Shown here one piece after another: positions 24,554 to 32,757 of a stretch of 64,000 nucleotides of DNA. Origin of the DNA: JBEBVQ01 sp037190845 (GTDB taxonomy: Bacteria; Bacteroidota; Bacteroidia; Chitinophagales; Chitinophagaceae). Location: positions 62,001 to 126,000 of the forward strand of contig JBBCJI010000016.1 in the NCBI GenBank assembly GCA_037190845.1. The letters are read 5' to 3'. The notes beneath the pieces are model-generated. The model worked only from the letters and a program-made list of their open reading frames with translations, did not search any database and was not told the DNA's origin. Numbering within the stretch: the first letter of the stretch is position 1; each line of letters starts with the position of its first letter. Position numbers and translations under genes: made by a program.

Positions 24554-26182
24554 ATGGATATAGAATTTAACAAGAATGAGGATGCTATGAGTAAGGCTGT
24601 AAGCCAGATGAAACAGCGTCATGCACAGGTTGCATTGGGAGGTGGGAAGAAGGTGATTGAAAAGAACCGTGAGAAAGGAAAAATGACACCCCGTGAACGG
24701 GTGTTGTACCTGATAGATAAGGGTTCTGAGTTTACCGAGATAGGTTCCTTTGCCGGCTGGGAGATGTACCCGGAGCAAGGCGGTTGTCCGGCCGGGGGTA
24801 CTGTAGGTGGTCTTGGTTATGTAGGTGGTCGCCAGTGTGTGATCATAGCTAATGATAATACGGTAAAGGCAGGGGCTTGGTTCCCGATATCCGGTAAGAA
24901 AAACCTGCGTTTGCAGGAGATCGCTATGGAAAACCGTTTACCGGTCATCTATATCGTAGACAGTGCCGGAGTATATCTGCCGATGCAGGATGAGATCTTC
25001 CCGGATAAAGAACATTTCGGGCGGATCTTCCGTAATAATGCGGTCATGAGTGCCATGGGCATTACCCAGATTGCAGCGGTGATGGGTTCCTGTGTGGCAG
25101 GTGGCGCATACCTGCCGATCATGAGCGACGAAACGCTGATGGTGGAAGGGAACGGTTCTATATTTCTGGCCGGTCCGTATCTGGTGAAAGCTGCTATTGG
25201 TGAAGATATAGACATCCAGACACTGGGCGGGGCAAAAACACATACCGAGGTCAGTGGCATAGCAGATTATAAATTCGATACGGAGCAGGAATGCCTCGAC
25301 CAGGTGAAGCGTATTATACAAAAGCTGGGAGCGCAGCCCCACGCCGGCTTCGACCGGGTGAAGCCGGCAGCGCCGCTAAAGGAACCCAGGGAGATATACG
25401 GCCTGGTATCTGTAGAGAACAGCAAGCCCTATGATGTGCTGGATGTAATATCCTGTATAGTAGATAATGGTGAATTTGACCAGTTTAAAAAAGAGTATGG
25501 CAAAACGATCGTCTGTGGTTATGCACGTATTGATGGCTGGGCGGTCGGTATTGTGGCCAACCAGCGGAAGATCGTAAAAAGCGGAAAGGGCGAAATGCAG
25601 ATGGGTGGTGTGATCTATAACGACAGCGCGGATAAGGCAGCCCGTTTTATTCAGAATTGTAATCAGAAAAAAATCCCGCTTGTATTTCTTCAGGATGTGA
25701 CGGGCTTTATGGTAGGCAGCCGTTCCGAACACGCAGGGATCATCAAGGATGGCGCCAAGCTGGTAAATGCTGTTGCTAATTCTGTTGTTCCAAAAATCAC
25801 GATCGTGATCGGTAATTCATATGGCGCCGGCAACTATGCCATGTGCGGCAAAGCCTATGATCCGCGGTTTATCTACGCCTGGCCCAATGCTAAGATTGCA
25901 GTTATGGGTGGCGAGCAGGCAGCCAAAACGTTATTACAGATACAGGTAGCTTCCCTGAAGGCAAAAGGGGAAACGATCGCGCCTGAAAAAGAAAAGGAAT
26001 TGCTCGACAAGATCACGGAACGCTATAATAATCAAACCAGCGCTTATTATGCCGCCGCCCGCCTGTGGGTAGATGAGATCATTGATCCTGCCAATACCCG
26101 GCGTCTTATCTCGGAAGCGATCCATGCGGCTAACCATGCGCCCCTGGAACGGGAATGGAAGAGCGGCGTTTTTCAGGTTTAA
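24554..26182 (+). CDS. Acyl-CoA carboxylase carboxyltransferase beta subunit (propionyl- or methylcrotonyl-CoA type)
   Basis: The 542-residue protein has the two crotonase-like halves of a carboxyltransferase: an N-terminal half with VDSAGVYLPMQDEIFPD and GSCVAGGAYLP, and a C-terminal half with FLQDVTGFMVG, GNSYGAGNYAMCG and MGGEQAAKTL. This set and the length fit the biotin-dependent acyl-CoA carboxylases (AccD/PccB/MccB). The presence of VYLPMQ and QDVTGFMVG favours the methylcrotonyl-CoA carboxylase-like group, but the substrate is uncertain. The start at 24554 has GAAAGAG as a ribosome site and a good promoter; the frame extends to 24458 through the inverted repeat. No alpha subunit is adjacent. 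Confidence 0.88.
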   Translation: MDIEFNKNEDAMSKAVSQMKQRHAQVALGGGKKVIEKNREKGKMTPRERVLYLIDKGSEFTEIGSFAGWEMYPEQGGCPAGGTVGGLGYVGGRQCVIIANDNTVKAGAWFPISGKKNLRLQEIAMENRLPVIYIVDSAGVYLPMQDEIFPDKEHFGRIFRNNAVMSAMGITQIAAVMGSCVAGGAYLPIMSDETLMVEGNGSIFLAGPYLVKAAIGEDIDIQTLGGAKTHTEVSGIADYKFDTEQECLDQVKRIIQKLGAQPHAGFDRVKPAAPLKEPREIYGLVSVENSKPYDVLDVISCIVDNGEFDQFKKEYGKTIVCGYARIDGWAVGIVANQRKIVKSGKGEMQMGGVIYNDSADKAARFIQNCNQKKIPLVFLQDVTGFMVGSRSEHAGIIKDGAKLVNAVANSVVPKITIVIGNSYGAGNYAMCGKAYDPRFIYAWPNAKIAVMGGEQAAKTLLQIQVASLKAKGETIAPEKEKELLDKITERYNNQTSAYYAAARLWVDEIIDPANTRRLISEAIHAANHAPLEREWKSGVFQV

Positions 26183-26188
26183 CAGAGT

Positions 26189-26253
26189 TATGAGTTATGA
26201 ATGATGAGTTATGGCATCATTCATAACTCATCGTTCATCATTCATAACTCCTG
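26189..26253. repeat. AT-rich inverted repeat, ATGATGAGTTATG family, copy 2
   Basis: It has the same words as the copy at 24431-24505, now between converging genes. Its right arm contains the last codons and the stop of the glycosyltransferase gene on the minus strand. Confidence 0.7.
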
Positions 26254-26995
26254 AATACTCCCGTATCTTCAAATACTTGATAAATGCGGCGAAGGCAGAA
26301 TTTTTACTGATCACATAGCCATAGTACCCGTCCAGGATGCCGAGGCGAATGATGTAGATGGTGAAGAATATCCATTTGGGTAGCAACCAGAGTTTCAGCA
26401 GGCTGCATTTTTTACCTTTTTCAATAGCGGCACGCGCGCCGATCTCTGAGTATTGTTCTATTTTTTTCAGATGATCGGAGATCGTTGCAAAGCTGTAGTG
26501 GAGCAGGTCGCCTTTCAGGAAACCTGCCTGGGAGCCTGAAAGCAACAAAAAGCGTTCGTGTACGTTGTCGGATGTGACACCTGCTTTTTCTTTATGCCAC
26601 AGGCGGATAAGCCTGTCGGGATACCAGCCGCAATACCGGATCCATTTACCACAATAGTTGGTCCGCCGGTTGCAGCTATAAGCATCATGGGTGAAATTCC
26701 TTTTTGCTTCCAGTATGCTTTGTGTTAGTTCCGGGGAGAGCGCTTCGTCAGCGTCAATATTTAATATCCAGTCGTGGCGGGCAAAACTGATTGCCCGGTT
26801 TTTTTGAGGACCGTATCCGTCGAAATGATGTTGATAGACCCGTGCACCCAACTGTTGCGCGATGGCGGCCGTGTCGTCGGTGGAGAAGCTGTCGAGTACG
26901 ATTACTTCGTCAGATACCGGTAATATCGACCGGATGCAGCGTTCGATCTGGTGCGCTTCGTTCAGCGTGATAATGACGGCACTGATCTTATTCAT
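26228..26995 (-). CDS. Family 2 glycosyltransferase, LPS core type (WaaE/KdtX-like)
   Basis: The 255-residue protein has the GT2 fold signature SAVIITLNEAHQIERCIRSI, the metal-binding NIDADEALSPE and VIVLDSFSTDDT, followed by two C-terminal helices. This matches the WaaE/KdtX-like glucosyltransferases that act on lipopolysaccharide core sugars, though other surface glycans are possible. It follows a lipoprotein gene by 36 nt. The last residues and stop codon come from an inverted repeat, so the native C-terminus may have been changed. Confidence 0.83.
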   Translation of the reverse strand: MNKISAVIITLNEAHQIERCIRSILPVSDEVIVLDSFSTDDTAAIAQQLGARVYQHHFDGYGPQKNRAISFARHDWILNIDADEALSPELTQSILEAKRNFTHDAYSCNRRTNYCGKWIRYCGWYPDRLIRLWHKEKAGVTSDNVHERFLLLSGSQAGFLKGDLLHYSFATISDHLKKIEQYSEIGARAAIEKGKKCSLLKLWLLPKWIFFTIYIIRLGILDGYYGYVISKNSAFAAFIKYLKIREYSGVMNDER

Positions 26996-27031
26996 GGATG
27001 AGGCTGGTGCGTATATGAATTACAGGTTGTG

Positions 27032-27502
27032 TCAGGGGCGTATATAAACGGGATTCGTATAGATGGTATTGCTTTGATTACCTGCCCGGTCTTTGATATA
27101 AAGGCTATAGCGGGTAGTGTCTCCGTCGGGCCTGTCGGGGCGGAGGATCATAAAAGCAGCGGACAGGAAAAACGTACAGGTCCCTTCCATGCCGCGCTCC
27201 GGGTTCCGGATATTATCAGGGATGTTGGGGAAAAAGAAGGTATATATAGTATTGTCCCGCTCATCTGTGAGGAAGATGTCATAATTGCCGCTGGCCGGAT
27301 CGTTGCCCAGGTCGGCGTCTCCGTCGGTAAAACGGAACGAGATGAATAATGTATCTTCGCTTACGCCAGCCTTGACGGAATCAGGATTAGACCCCTTGAA
27401 TTCAATATTGGGAGTACTGGAATAACGCTGTTTTTGCTTGCTGCATGCGCCCAGGCCGACACTTATAAGCGCCGGGATAATGAAAAGCAGGTACCACTTC
27501 AT
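27032..27502 (-). CDS. Hypothetical lipoprotein
   Basis: I do not recognise a named family. The start chosen (27502) gives MKWYLLFIIPALISVGLGACSKQK, a lipoprotein signal with lipobox LGAC; a longer frame to 27535 would overlap the divergent gene and the promoter. The remaining about 135 residues have a beta-sandwich-like composition (FRFTDGDADLGND and RYSLYIKDRAGNQS), similar to small lipoproteins with a 'DGDxDLG' segment found widely in Bacteroidota. It is probably anchored to the outer membrane. It is followed by the glycosyltransferase gene. Confidence 0.75.
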   Translation of the reverse strand: MKWYLLFIIPALISVGLGACSKQKQRYSSTPNIEFKGSNPDSVKAGVSEDTLFISFRFTDGDADLGNDPASGNYDIFLTDERDNTIYTFFFPNIPDNIRNPERGMEGTCTFFLSAAFMILRPDRPDGDTTRYSLYIKDRAGNQSNTIYTNPVYIRP

Positions 27503-27508
27503 ATGTAT

Positions 27509-27516
27509 CAAAGTTA
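27509..27516 (-). promoter_or_regulatory. -7 element placed to give a nearly leaderless lipoprotein mRNA
   Basis: TAACTTTG on the minus strand matches TAnnTTTG and ends 7 nt before the ATG at 27502. The divergent LuxE-like gene starts 8 nt away on the other side. Confidence 0.55.
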
Positions 27517-27523
27517 AAGAAAA

Positions 27524-28519
27524 GTGACGTATCATTCAGAACCCGTGGATACAGGATACATTACAGGCATTACTCCGGATAATTTCAGGGAAAAGGCACT
27601 GGCCCTTTTTCATTACCAGTATGCAGCCAATGATGTATACCGCCGTTATGTGAACGCCATCCATGCGGATCCTGCCGGGGTACGCGATATAACAGATATC
27701 CCGTTTCTGCCGGTATCTTTTTTTAAGACCCATGAAGTCAGAACCGGTAACTGGGATACTCCTGCCATTGTTTTTGAGAGCAGCGGCACTACGGGTGAAA
27801 TACCCGCAAGGCATGCGGTGCTGGACCAGGCTTTGTACCGGGAATCATTGCTGGCCGGATTCAGGAAGTTTTACGGTGACCCTGCCGGTTATGTGATCCT
27901 GGCGCTGCTCCCTTCCTATCTGGAGCGTGGAAATGCTTCGCTGGTGCATATGGCGCAGACGCTTATGGCATGTGGCAGGCATCCTGAATCCGGTTTTTAT
28001 CTTAATGAATGGAATCGACTGTCTGCCATAATAAGGCAGCTTGAAACAGAGAGGCGAAAGACGCTGTTGCTGGGTGTGACCTTTGCGCTGATTGATTTTG
28101 CGGAGGCCTATCCCATGCCATTGCGGCATACGATCGTTATGGAGACTGGAGGTATGAAGGGCAGACGGGAGGAATGGACGCGCAGCCAGGTTCATAAGCT
28201 GCTGAAGAGGCAATGGGAACTGCCGCAGGTACATTCCGAATACGGGATGACGGAGCTGTTATCACAGGCATATGCTGTGGCGGACGGCCGTTTTCATGGC
28301 AGCGATACGATGCGGGTATTGGTACGGGATCTGAATGATCCTTTTGATGTGAGTATTACCGGCAGCGGTGCTGTGAATATCATTGACCTGGCAAACGTGC
28401 ATTCCTGCGCGTTTATCGCGACGGATGATATAGGACGTATCACGCCTGACGGAAGCTTTGAAATCCTCGGGCGGCTGGATCATGCAGCTTTACGGGGATG
28501 CAGCCTTATGGTTCTCTGA
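27524..28519 (+). CDS. LuxE/PaaK-family acyl-activating or acyl-transfer protein
   Basis: The 331-residue protein begins at a GTG and is homologous to the acyl-protein synthetase LuxE and to adenylate-forming phenylacetate-CoA ligase-like enzymes. It shows SSGTTGEIPARH (nucleotide-binding P-loop-like Thr/Gly/Ser segment), HSEYGMTELLSQAY and the DDIGRITPDGSFEILGR motif. No luxC/luxD reductase genes are nearby, so it is not a luminescence locus. It may activate a carboxylic acid for a cell-surface or secondary metabolite, which is unknown. The start lies 22 nt from the divergent lipoprotein gene. Confidence 0.82.
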   Translation: MTYHSEPVDTGYITGITPDNFREKALALFHYQYAANDVYRRYVNAIHADPAGVRDITDIPFLPVSFFKTHEVRTGNWDTPAIVFESSGTTGEIPARHAVLDQALYRESLLAGFRKFYGDPAGYVILALLPSYLERGNASLVHMAQTLMACGRHPESGFYLNEWNRLSAIIRQLETERRKTLLLGVTFALIDFAEAYPMPLRHTIVMETGGMKGRREEWTRSQVHKLLKRQWELPQVHSEYGMTELLSQAYAVADGRFHGSDTMRVLVRDLNDPFDVSITGSGAVNIIDLANVHSCAFIATDDIGRITPDGSFEILGRLDHAALRGCSLMVL

Positions 28520-28535
28520 TTTCCTGAAAAAAGGA

Positions 28536-28566
28536 TTTGTAAGTTTCTAAAACACGCCTATCTTTG
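28536..28566 (+). promoter_or_regulatory. Consensus promoter of tRNA-Leu
   Basis: TTTG (28536-28539), 19 nt, then TATCTTTG (28559-28566) is a complete Bacteroidota housekeeping promoter, 22 nt before the tRNA. Confidence 0.8.
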
Positions 28567-28588
28567 CAGCCCTTAGTTCTTAAAAGAT

Positions 28589-28675
28589 GCCCAGGTGGCG
28601 AAATTGGTAGACGCACTGTGTTCAGGTCGCAGCGCCCGCAAGGGTGTGCTGGTTCGACTCCAGTCCTGGGCACCA
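28589..28675 (+). tRNA. tRNA-Leu (anticodon CAG)
   Basis: The acceptor stem GCCCAGG pairs with CCTGGGC, the anticodon arm CTGTG/CGCAG encloses the loop TTCAGGT with anticodon CAG, and a long variable arm (GCGCCCGCAAGGGTGTGC) marks a class II tRNA. The T-loop GGTTCGACTCC is standard and CCA is encoded. It decodes CUG. Confidence 0.95.
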
Positions 28676-28686
28676 AAACAGCCACG

Positions 28687-28727
28687 AAAACCCCGGTCCG
28701 GTAAGGATTTGGGGTTTTTCTTTTTTG
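28687..28727 (+). terminator. Rho-independent terminator of tRNA-Leu
   Basis: AAAACCCC pairs with GGGGTTTT and is followed by TCTTTTTT. Confidence 0.75.
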
Positions 28728-28858
28728 AATGGGATCGTGTGAAAATCGGCGGTGTAATGGGGAATATGTTCTGCCATGGTCACGTCAGCATACGCATGCT
28801 CCGTATATATTTCTGGTAATTGTTGAGCCGTTTTTTATTTTGATTGTTATCGCCCGCT

Positions 28859-29008
28859 GTGCGAGATGTTCCCGGAGGGGCATCCCGTACAACAGATAAA
28901 GTGGGTTCTGTGAACCCAATGTCCAGCAGCAGGACATTGGTTGTTTTTCCGGGGTCAGAGACCTCGTGTATTAATCGTCACGGATGTCCTCCGGAACATC
29001 CGCGACAG
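28859..29008. repeat. Compound palindromic element, copy E
   Basis: Palindromes around 28863-28888, GTGGGTTCTGTGAACCCA (28901-28918), a hairpin of CCAATGTCC with GGACATTGG (28916-28940), a GGGGTCAGAGACCTC-type hairpin near 28951-28966, and TCACGGATGTCC to ACATCCGCGA at the end (28978-29005). Most of its length is closely similar to the reverse complement of copy F. Apart from this element the 432-nt gap between the tRNA and the next gene shows nothing I can name. Confidence 0.75.
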
Positions 29009-29107
29009 CATAACAGTACAGCGTTTTAAGCTCTTTCGTACACCAAGATTCAAAATACACCCTTATTAAGGGTTGCCTTTACCATATGGAAAGCCGGTCA
29101 ATGCCGG

Positions 29108-29620
29108 TTAAAAATCATCATCGGTAAAAATACCACCTGTAATTACTACTGAATCGGTAGAACTGGCATAAGCCACACCGCTGAAAGTGCCCTTTGTGTT
29201 CTTAAAATTACCGGTGGTGGTTTCGTCGGTTACGATCACTACTCCATGGGCCTTAGGCGCCATAATATTGCCACCGGTCAGGTAATATGTTTTGCTGTTA
29301 ATTGTGAAGGCGATGTAGTTAGAGCTATCTGCGCTTAAATCGTAAGTGTCCGGGCCTGTGTAATTGGCAATACCTCCTACAGCCGATCCGGTATTGTCAG
29401 AATTATAAGCGGCTACATTAAGAATATTCCCCGCTGTTGTTGTGTTGTCGTGCACATCTACCCCTTTGTTCATCTGATGGAGCACATCATTGGCATAAAA
29501 CTCAAACTTACCCGGGTTGGAATTTGTATCAATATTAATATCATCATCATTATCGCGGTTACAAGCTGCCGGGAACGATAATAAAGAAAACACAACGGCA
29601 TACGACAATATGTTCTTCAT
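29108..29620 (-). CDS. Hypothetical lipoprotein
   Basis: The 170-residue protein has a lipoprotein signal (MKNILSYAVVFSLLSFPAAC, lipobox PAAC) followed by an Asp/Asn-rich spacer (NRDNDDDINIDTN). The rest is a small beta-rich domain (KFEFYANDVLHQMN, AFTINSKTYYLTGG, GTFSGVAY), similar in composition to the short DUF-type lipoproteins of Bacteroidota that end in FxGxVxY-like segments. I cannot assign a function. It stands between compound element E and an AT-rich methyltransferase gene. Confidence 0.7.
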   Translation of the reverse strand: MKNILSYAVVFSLLSFPAACNRDNDDDINIDTNSNPGKFEFYANDVLHQMNKGVDVHDNTTTAGNILNVAAYNSDNTGSAVGGIANYTGPDTYDLSADSSNYIAFTINSKTYYLTGGNIMAPKAHGVVIVTDETTTGNFKNTKGTFSGVAYASSTDSVVITGGIFTDDDF

Positions 29621-29762
29621 ATATTTTCTTTTTACAAAAATAGAATTCTTTTTGAGACAAAGTAGAATTTTATTTAAAATGAAATTCCTCTGATGCTACA
29701 ATTTTTCGCTTACAGGTTTGTTGATTACAGGCGATATGCCTGGAGCATATCGTGTTTCTATC

Positions 29763-30365
29763 TTATTCTTTTTTGCATTTTATCAGGTAAAAGGGATAGT
29801 TCTCTGTCACTTCGGTTATTTCAAATAGACCTGCTTGGGCAAATTCTTCCTGTATCGTTCCACGGTCATAAAAGAACATTTTTACACCGCCAAACATTTC
29901 GAATCTGTCTTTACTAACGAAAGTTCCTTGTCCGTATGTTTGAGCTTCTTTTGTAATAGTAGTAAAAATCATATAGCCGTTTTCGGTGAGTTGGCTGTAG
30001 CAGTCACTAATGAGTTTTGCTCTTTCGTTATTGTCCAATAAATGAATTAATCCGTAGCAAAATATTCCGTCATATCTTTTATCATCAAAAGGCATGTCAG
30101 TTACAGAACCGTGATAAATGGTCATATCCGCTCCATAATGTTTTTTGGCTAAATCAATAGCAGTTTTTGAAATTTCAATTCCTGTTACAGTTATTCCACT
30201 ATCTCTGAAAATTTGAGCATTTCGTCCATAACCAATACCGGGGACAAGCATATTTTTCACGCCATTTTCGACAAAAAAATCCTTTGTCAATACAGCAGAT
30301 TTTGCCGGTTCAAAGCCCCACATTTCTTGCTTGTCAATAAAGTTTGCTTCCCAAAACTCTGCCAT
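29763..30365 (-). CDS. Class I SAM-dependent methyltransferase
   Basis: The 200-residue protein has the SAM-binding motif MLVPGIGYGRNAQ, an acidic ligand segment VTGIEISKTAID and a DGIFCYGLIHLL motif IV, as in TehB- and thiopurine-type methyltransferases. The substrate is unknown. The gene and its flanks (about 29.6-30.7 kb) are visibly richer in A and T than neighbouring genes, with more AAA/TTT codons. This fits recent acquisition. The protein is intact. Confidence 0.82.
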   Translation of the reverse strand: MAEFWEANFIDKQEMWGFEPAKSAVLTKDFFVENGVKNMLVPGIGYGRNAQIFRDSGITVTGIEISKTAIDLAKKHYGADMTIYHGSVTDMPFDDKRYDGIFCYGLIHLLDNNERAKLISDCYSQLTENGYMIFTTITKEAQTYGQGTFVSKDRFEMFGGVKMFFYDRGTIQEEFAQAGLFEITEVTENYPFYLIKCKKE

Positions 30366-30783
30366 GAATTTTACACTTTAACCCCAGCACCTGTTTACTT
30401 TTGGTCCTGAAACTTTTTGTTGATGATTACTGCGCAACAATTTTCGTTCTAATGAGATAAACTGCTTTAAGGCTGATTTGCCAGTTGCTCTGTTTGCAAA
30501 TTTTTCAGTTCATTTCCTGCTATCGGTTGGGCGTTGCACTGCTCCCGATATAGTGCACAATTAATGCATTCACAACAAACATTGCGTTAATGATTCCAAG
30601 CTCATATACTTTGTATAATAAATGTACAAAAACAAAAAATAAAATCCCATTTCAAAAAAAATTGTTTTCCGTATCGGAAACATTGTGTTGTCCGGGAAAA
30701 GAAAATGCAAACTCCGTAGCTGCTTTTGCACCAATAAAGTTGCCAGGGCTTATCCCGATGATATCTGTGGAGGGCAGGGTGAA

Positions 30784-31065
30784 TCAGCGGATTAGTATAA
30801 AATCCCCTTTTCTGAAATAAGCTTCTTTTTTGTTGCCTCCCTCGAAGGATACGAGAAACATGTAAGTGCCAACTTCGGCAGGCTCTCCGAGGTATAGACC
30901 GTCCCATCCGCCCTTCGGATACAGGTCAGGAAATCGCAGAAAAGTTGTGTATCGGTTTTCGTACGGTAGAACATTACCGAGAAAATATCCTGCTGAAACT
31001 GGATCCAAAAAATACAGCTTTGCTTGTAAAAAAAGCACTGACGCTAGGACTGGCAGAGTAAACAC
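30784..31065 (-). pseudogene. Remnant of a T9SS type B (gliding-motility-type) C-terminal domain
   Basis: The last 50 codons of this frame read LYPKGGWDGLYLGEPAEVGTYMF, then FRKGDFILIR at the end. This matches the end of type B sorting domains (compare SSGWDGTWNGTPADIGAYF and TGDVTLVR in the protein at 58451-60802). The usual FTPNGDGxND and YNRWG segments are not recognisable upstream, and no long cargo domain precedes it. The frame is only 93 codons. I read it as the decayed end of a former surface protein gene. Confidence 0.6.
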
Positions 31066-31134
31066 AGCACTGCTCCGGCAACGATGATTGATTTACAGAT
31101 TTAGATGCTCCGGTGTGGTTCTGTGGAGATGCAG

Positions 31135-32655
31135 TTATTTTTGTATCACTAACTTCCGGTTGTGTATGATACCCTTGCTTTCTGTTTGAATAAGATAAAT
31201 ACCGTTTTCGAAGCTTTCGGTGCTGATGGTAGTTTGTTCGTTTTCAACAACAGAACGGTGAGCCAGCTTGCCGGTGATGTCTGTAATTTTTATTGTTGCC
31301 TCTATTGGGATACCGGTGATTGTGACTATACCGGCTGCAGGGTTGGGATACACACGAATAGCCGCTGCATCATCAAAACGATCTGTGCCCAGGGTCTCAG
31401 GTGCCAGTTTTACCACCCAGAAATCATAACCACCATGATTCCCCGTGATGTCGCCGCCATCGTCCCCGGCAACGCCCGCTACCACATAGCCGCCGTCTGT
31501 TGTCGGCGATATTGAAAAGGCGCCGCTCTCGCTATTGGGGCCGCCGACGGTTTTCTGCCAGTCAATCTCCCCGCTGTCCGTAAGCTTTATGATCCAGTAA
31601 CCTCCGGAATTGTTATCCACATCTCCGTCGGTGGATAAAGTGAAGCCCGCTATGATATAACCACTATCCGGGGCGAGCTGTATGGAAGACGCCCTGTCGT
31701 AACCTGTACCGCCGATGCATTTTTGCCAGTCAATATCTCCTGTGCTTGTCAGTTTCACCACCCAGGTATCGAAATCTCCATGCAAGCCGCTGACGTCTCC
31801 GCTGTTGGAATTGGTCATACCTGTCATAATGAATCCGCTGTCCGGGGTCGGTTTGATGTCATAGATATAATCCTCTTGTGTCCCGCCATAGCACCGGACC
31901 CATATCCCGTTACCCGCGTTGTCGGCTTTGATGACCCAGCCGTCCGTGCTTCCGTTGTTGCCGGTTACATCGCCATCATTAGAGGATGTATATCCTGCGA
32001 ATACATGCCCGCCGTCCGCGGTCCCCTGTATGGATTGGGCTATCTCATCCCCGCTGCCTCCGACGAGCAGCTCATATACCTGATCACCGGCATCTGTGAT
32101 TTTAATCATCCAGAAAAAAGTGCTGAGTGGTCCTGCGCGTGTACCTGCGAATACGTAGCCGCCGGGTACCTGATCGACGGAATGCGCATACTCATCAGGC
32201 ATATGGCCATATGATTTCGCCCAGGTAATACCGCCGGTATCATCGAGCTTAACGATCCAGGCATCATACCCGCCGTTGTTATCTCCGGCTATATCCCCGT
32301 CGAAAGAAGAGGACCAGCCGGCTACAATATATCCGCCGTCTGAGGTCTGGCGAATGCACCCGGCACCGTCTTCTCCGGCGCCACCGATTGACCGCTGCCA
32401 GTCAATATTGCCCGAACTGCCGAGCTTAACCACCCACATGTCTTTGCCGCCATGATTGCCGCTTACATCCCCGTCACCTGATTCGGTATATCCGGCAACG
32501 ATATAGCCTCCGTCTGATGTTTGCTGAATGGAACTTGCCCAGTCTGCTGCCGACCCACCCAGTGATTTTTGCCATTGTATGGCAGGAGCCTGCGCCATAG
32601 CGGCGTGTACTGCAATCATCGCAGCAATATATACCAGTGCAGCTTTGTATCTCAT
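31135..32655 (-). CDS. T9SS type A protein with seven to eight repeats of a beta-propeller-like unit
   Basis: The 506-residue protein has a signal peptide (MRYKAALVYIAAMIAVHAAMAQ). It then has seven to eight repeats of about 50-55 residues with the pattern SLGGSxxDxAxSIQQTSDGGYIVAGYT followed by SGDGDVSGNHGGxDxWVVKL, probably blades of a propeller. A type A sorting domain follows (RVYPNPAAGIVTI to the end). The protein would be exported by T9SS and kept at the cell surface or released. A paralogue with the same repeats is at 56236-58368. The binding partner is unknown. Confidence 0.88.
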   Translation of the reverse strand: MRYKAALVYIAAMIAVHAAMAQAPAIQWQKSLGGSAADWASSIQQTSDGGYIVAGYTESGDGDVSGNHGGKDMWVVKLGSSGNIDWQRSIGGAGEDGAGCIRQTSDGGYIVAGWSSSFDGDIAGDNNGGYDAWIVKLDDTGGITWAKSYGHMPDEYAHSVDQVPGGYVFAGTRAGPLSTFFWMIKITDAGDQVYELLVGGSGDEIAQSIQGTADGGHVFAGYTSSNDGDVTGNNGSTDGWVIKADNAGNGIWVRCYGGTQEDYIYDIKPTPDSGFIMTGMTNSNSGDVSGLHGDFDTWVVKLTSTGDIDWQKCIGGTGYDRASSIQLAPDSGYIIAGFTLSTDGDVDNNSGGYWIIKLTDSGEIDWQKTVGGPNSESGAFSISPTTDGGYVVAGVAGDDGGDITGNHGGYDFWVVKLAPETLGTDRFDDAAAIRVYPNPAAGIVTITGIPIEATIKITDITGKLAHRSVVENEQTTISTESFENGIYLIQTESKGIIHNRKLVIQK

Positions 32656-32757
32656 TTTGCGGATGCTTTAAGCGTGGATATTAATTTTTACCTAAAGCAA
32701 AAATAAACAGCAAAGGCAGTGCCTCGGTAGTAGAAATGCGAAATGCAATGGCGCCGG

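Noticed and set aside
27524..28519. Bioluminescence (lux) locus
   Set aside because: Only a LuxE-like gene is present; luxA, luxB, luxC and luxD are missing.
28844..29029. Open frame with a mirrored partner at 34714-34899
   Set aside because: Both are read from compound palindromic elements E and F; the similarity is that of the repeats, not of a gene family.
30590..30820. Small plus-strand frame in the AT-rich stretch
   Set aside because: It overlaps the type B domain remnant on the other strand, has no protein-like pattern and no promoter element.
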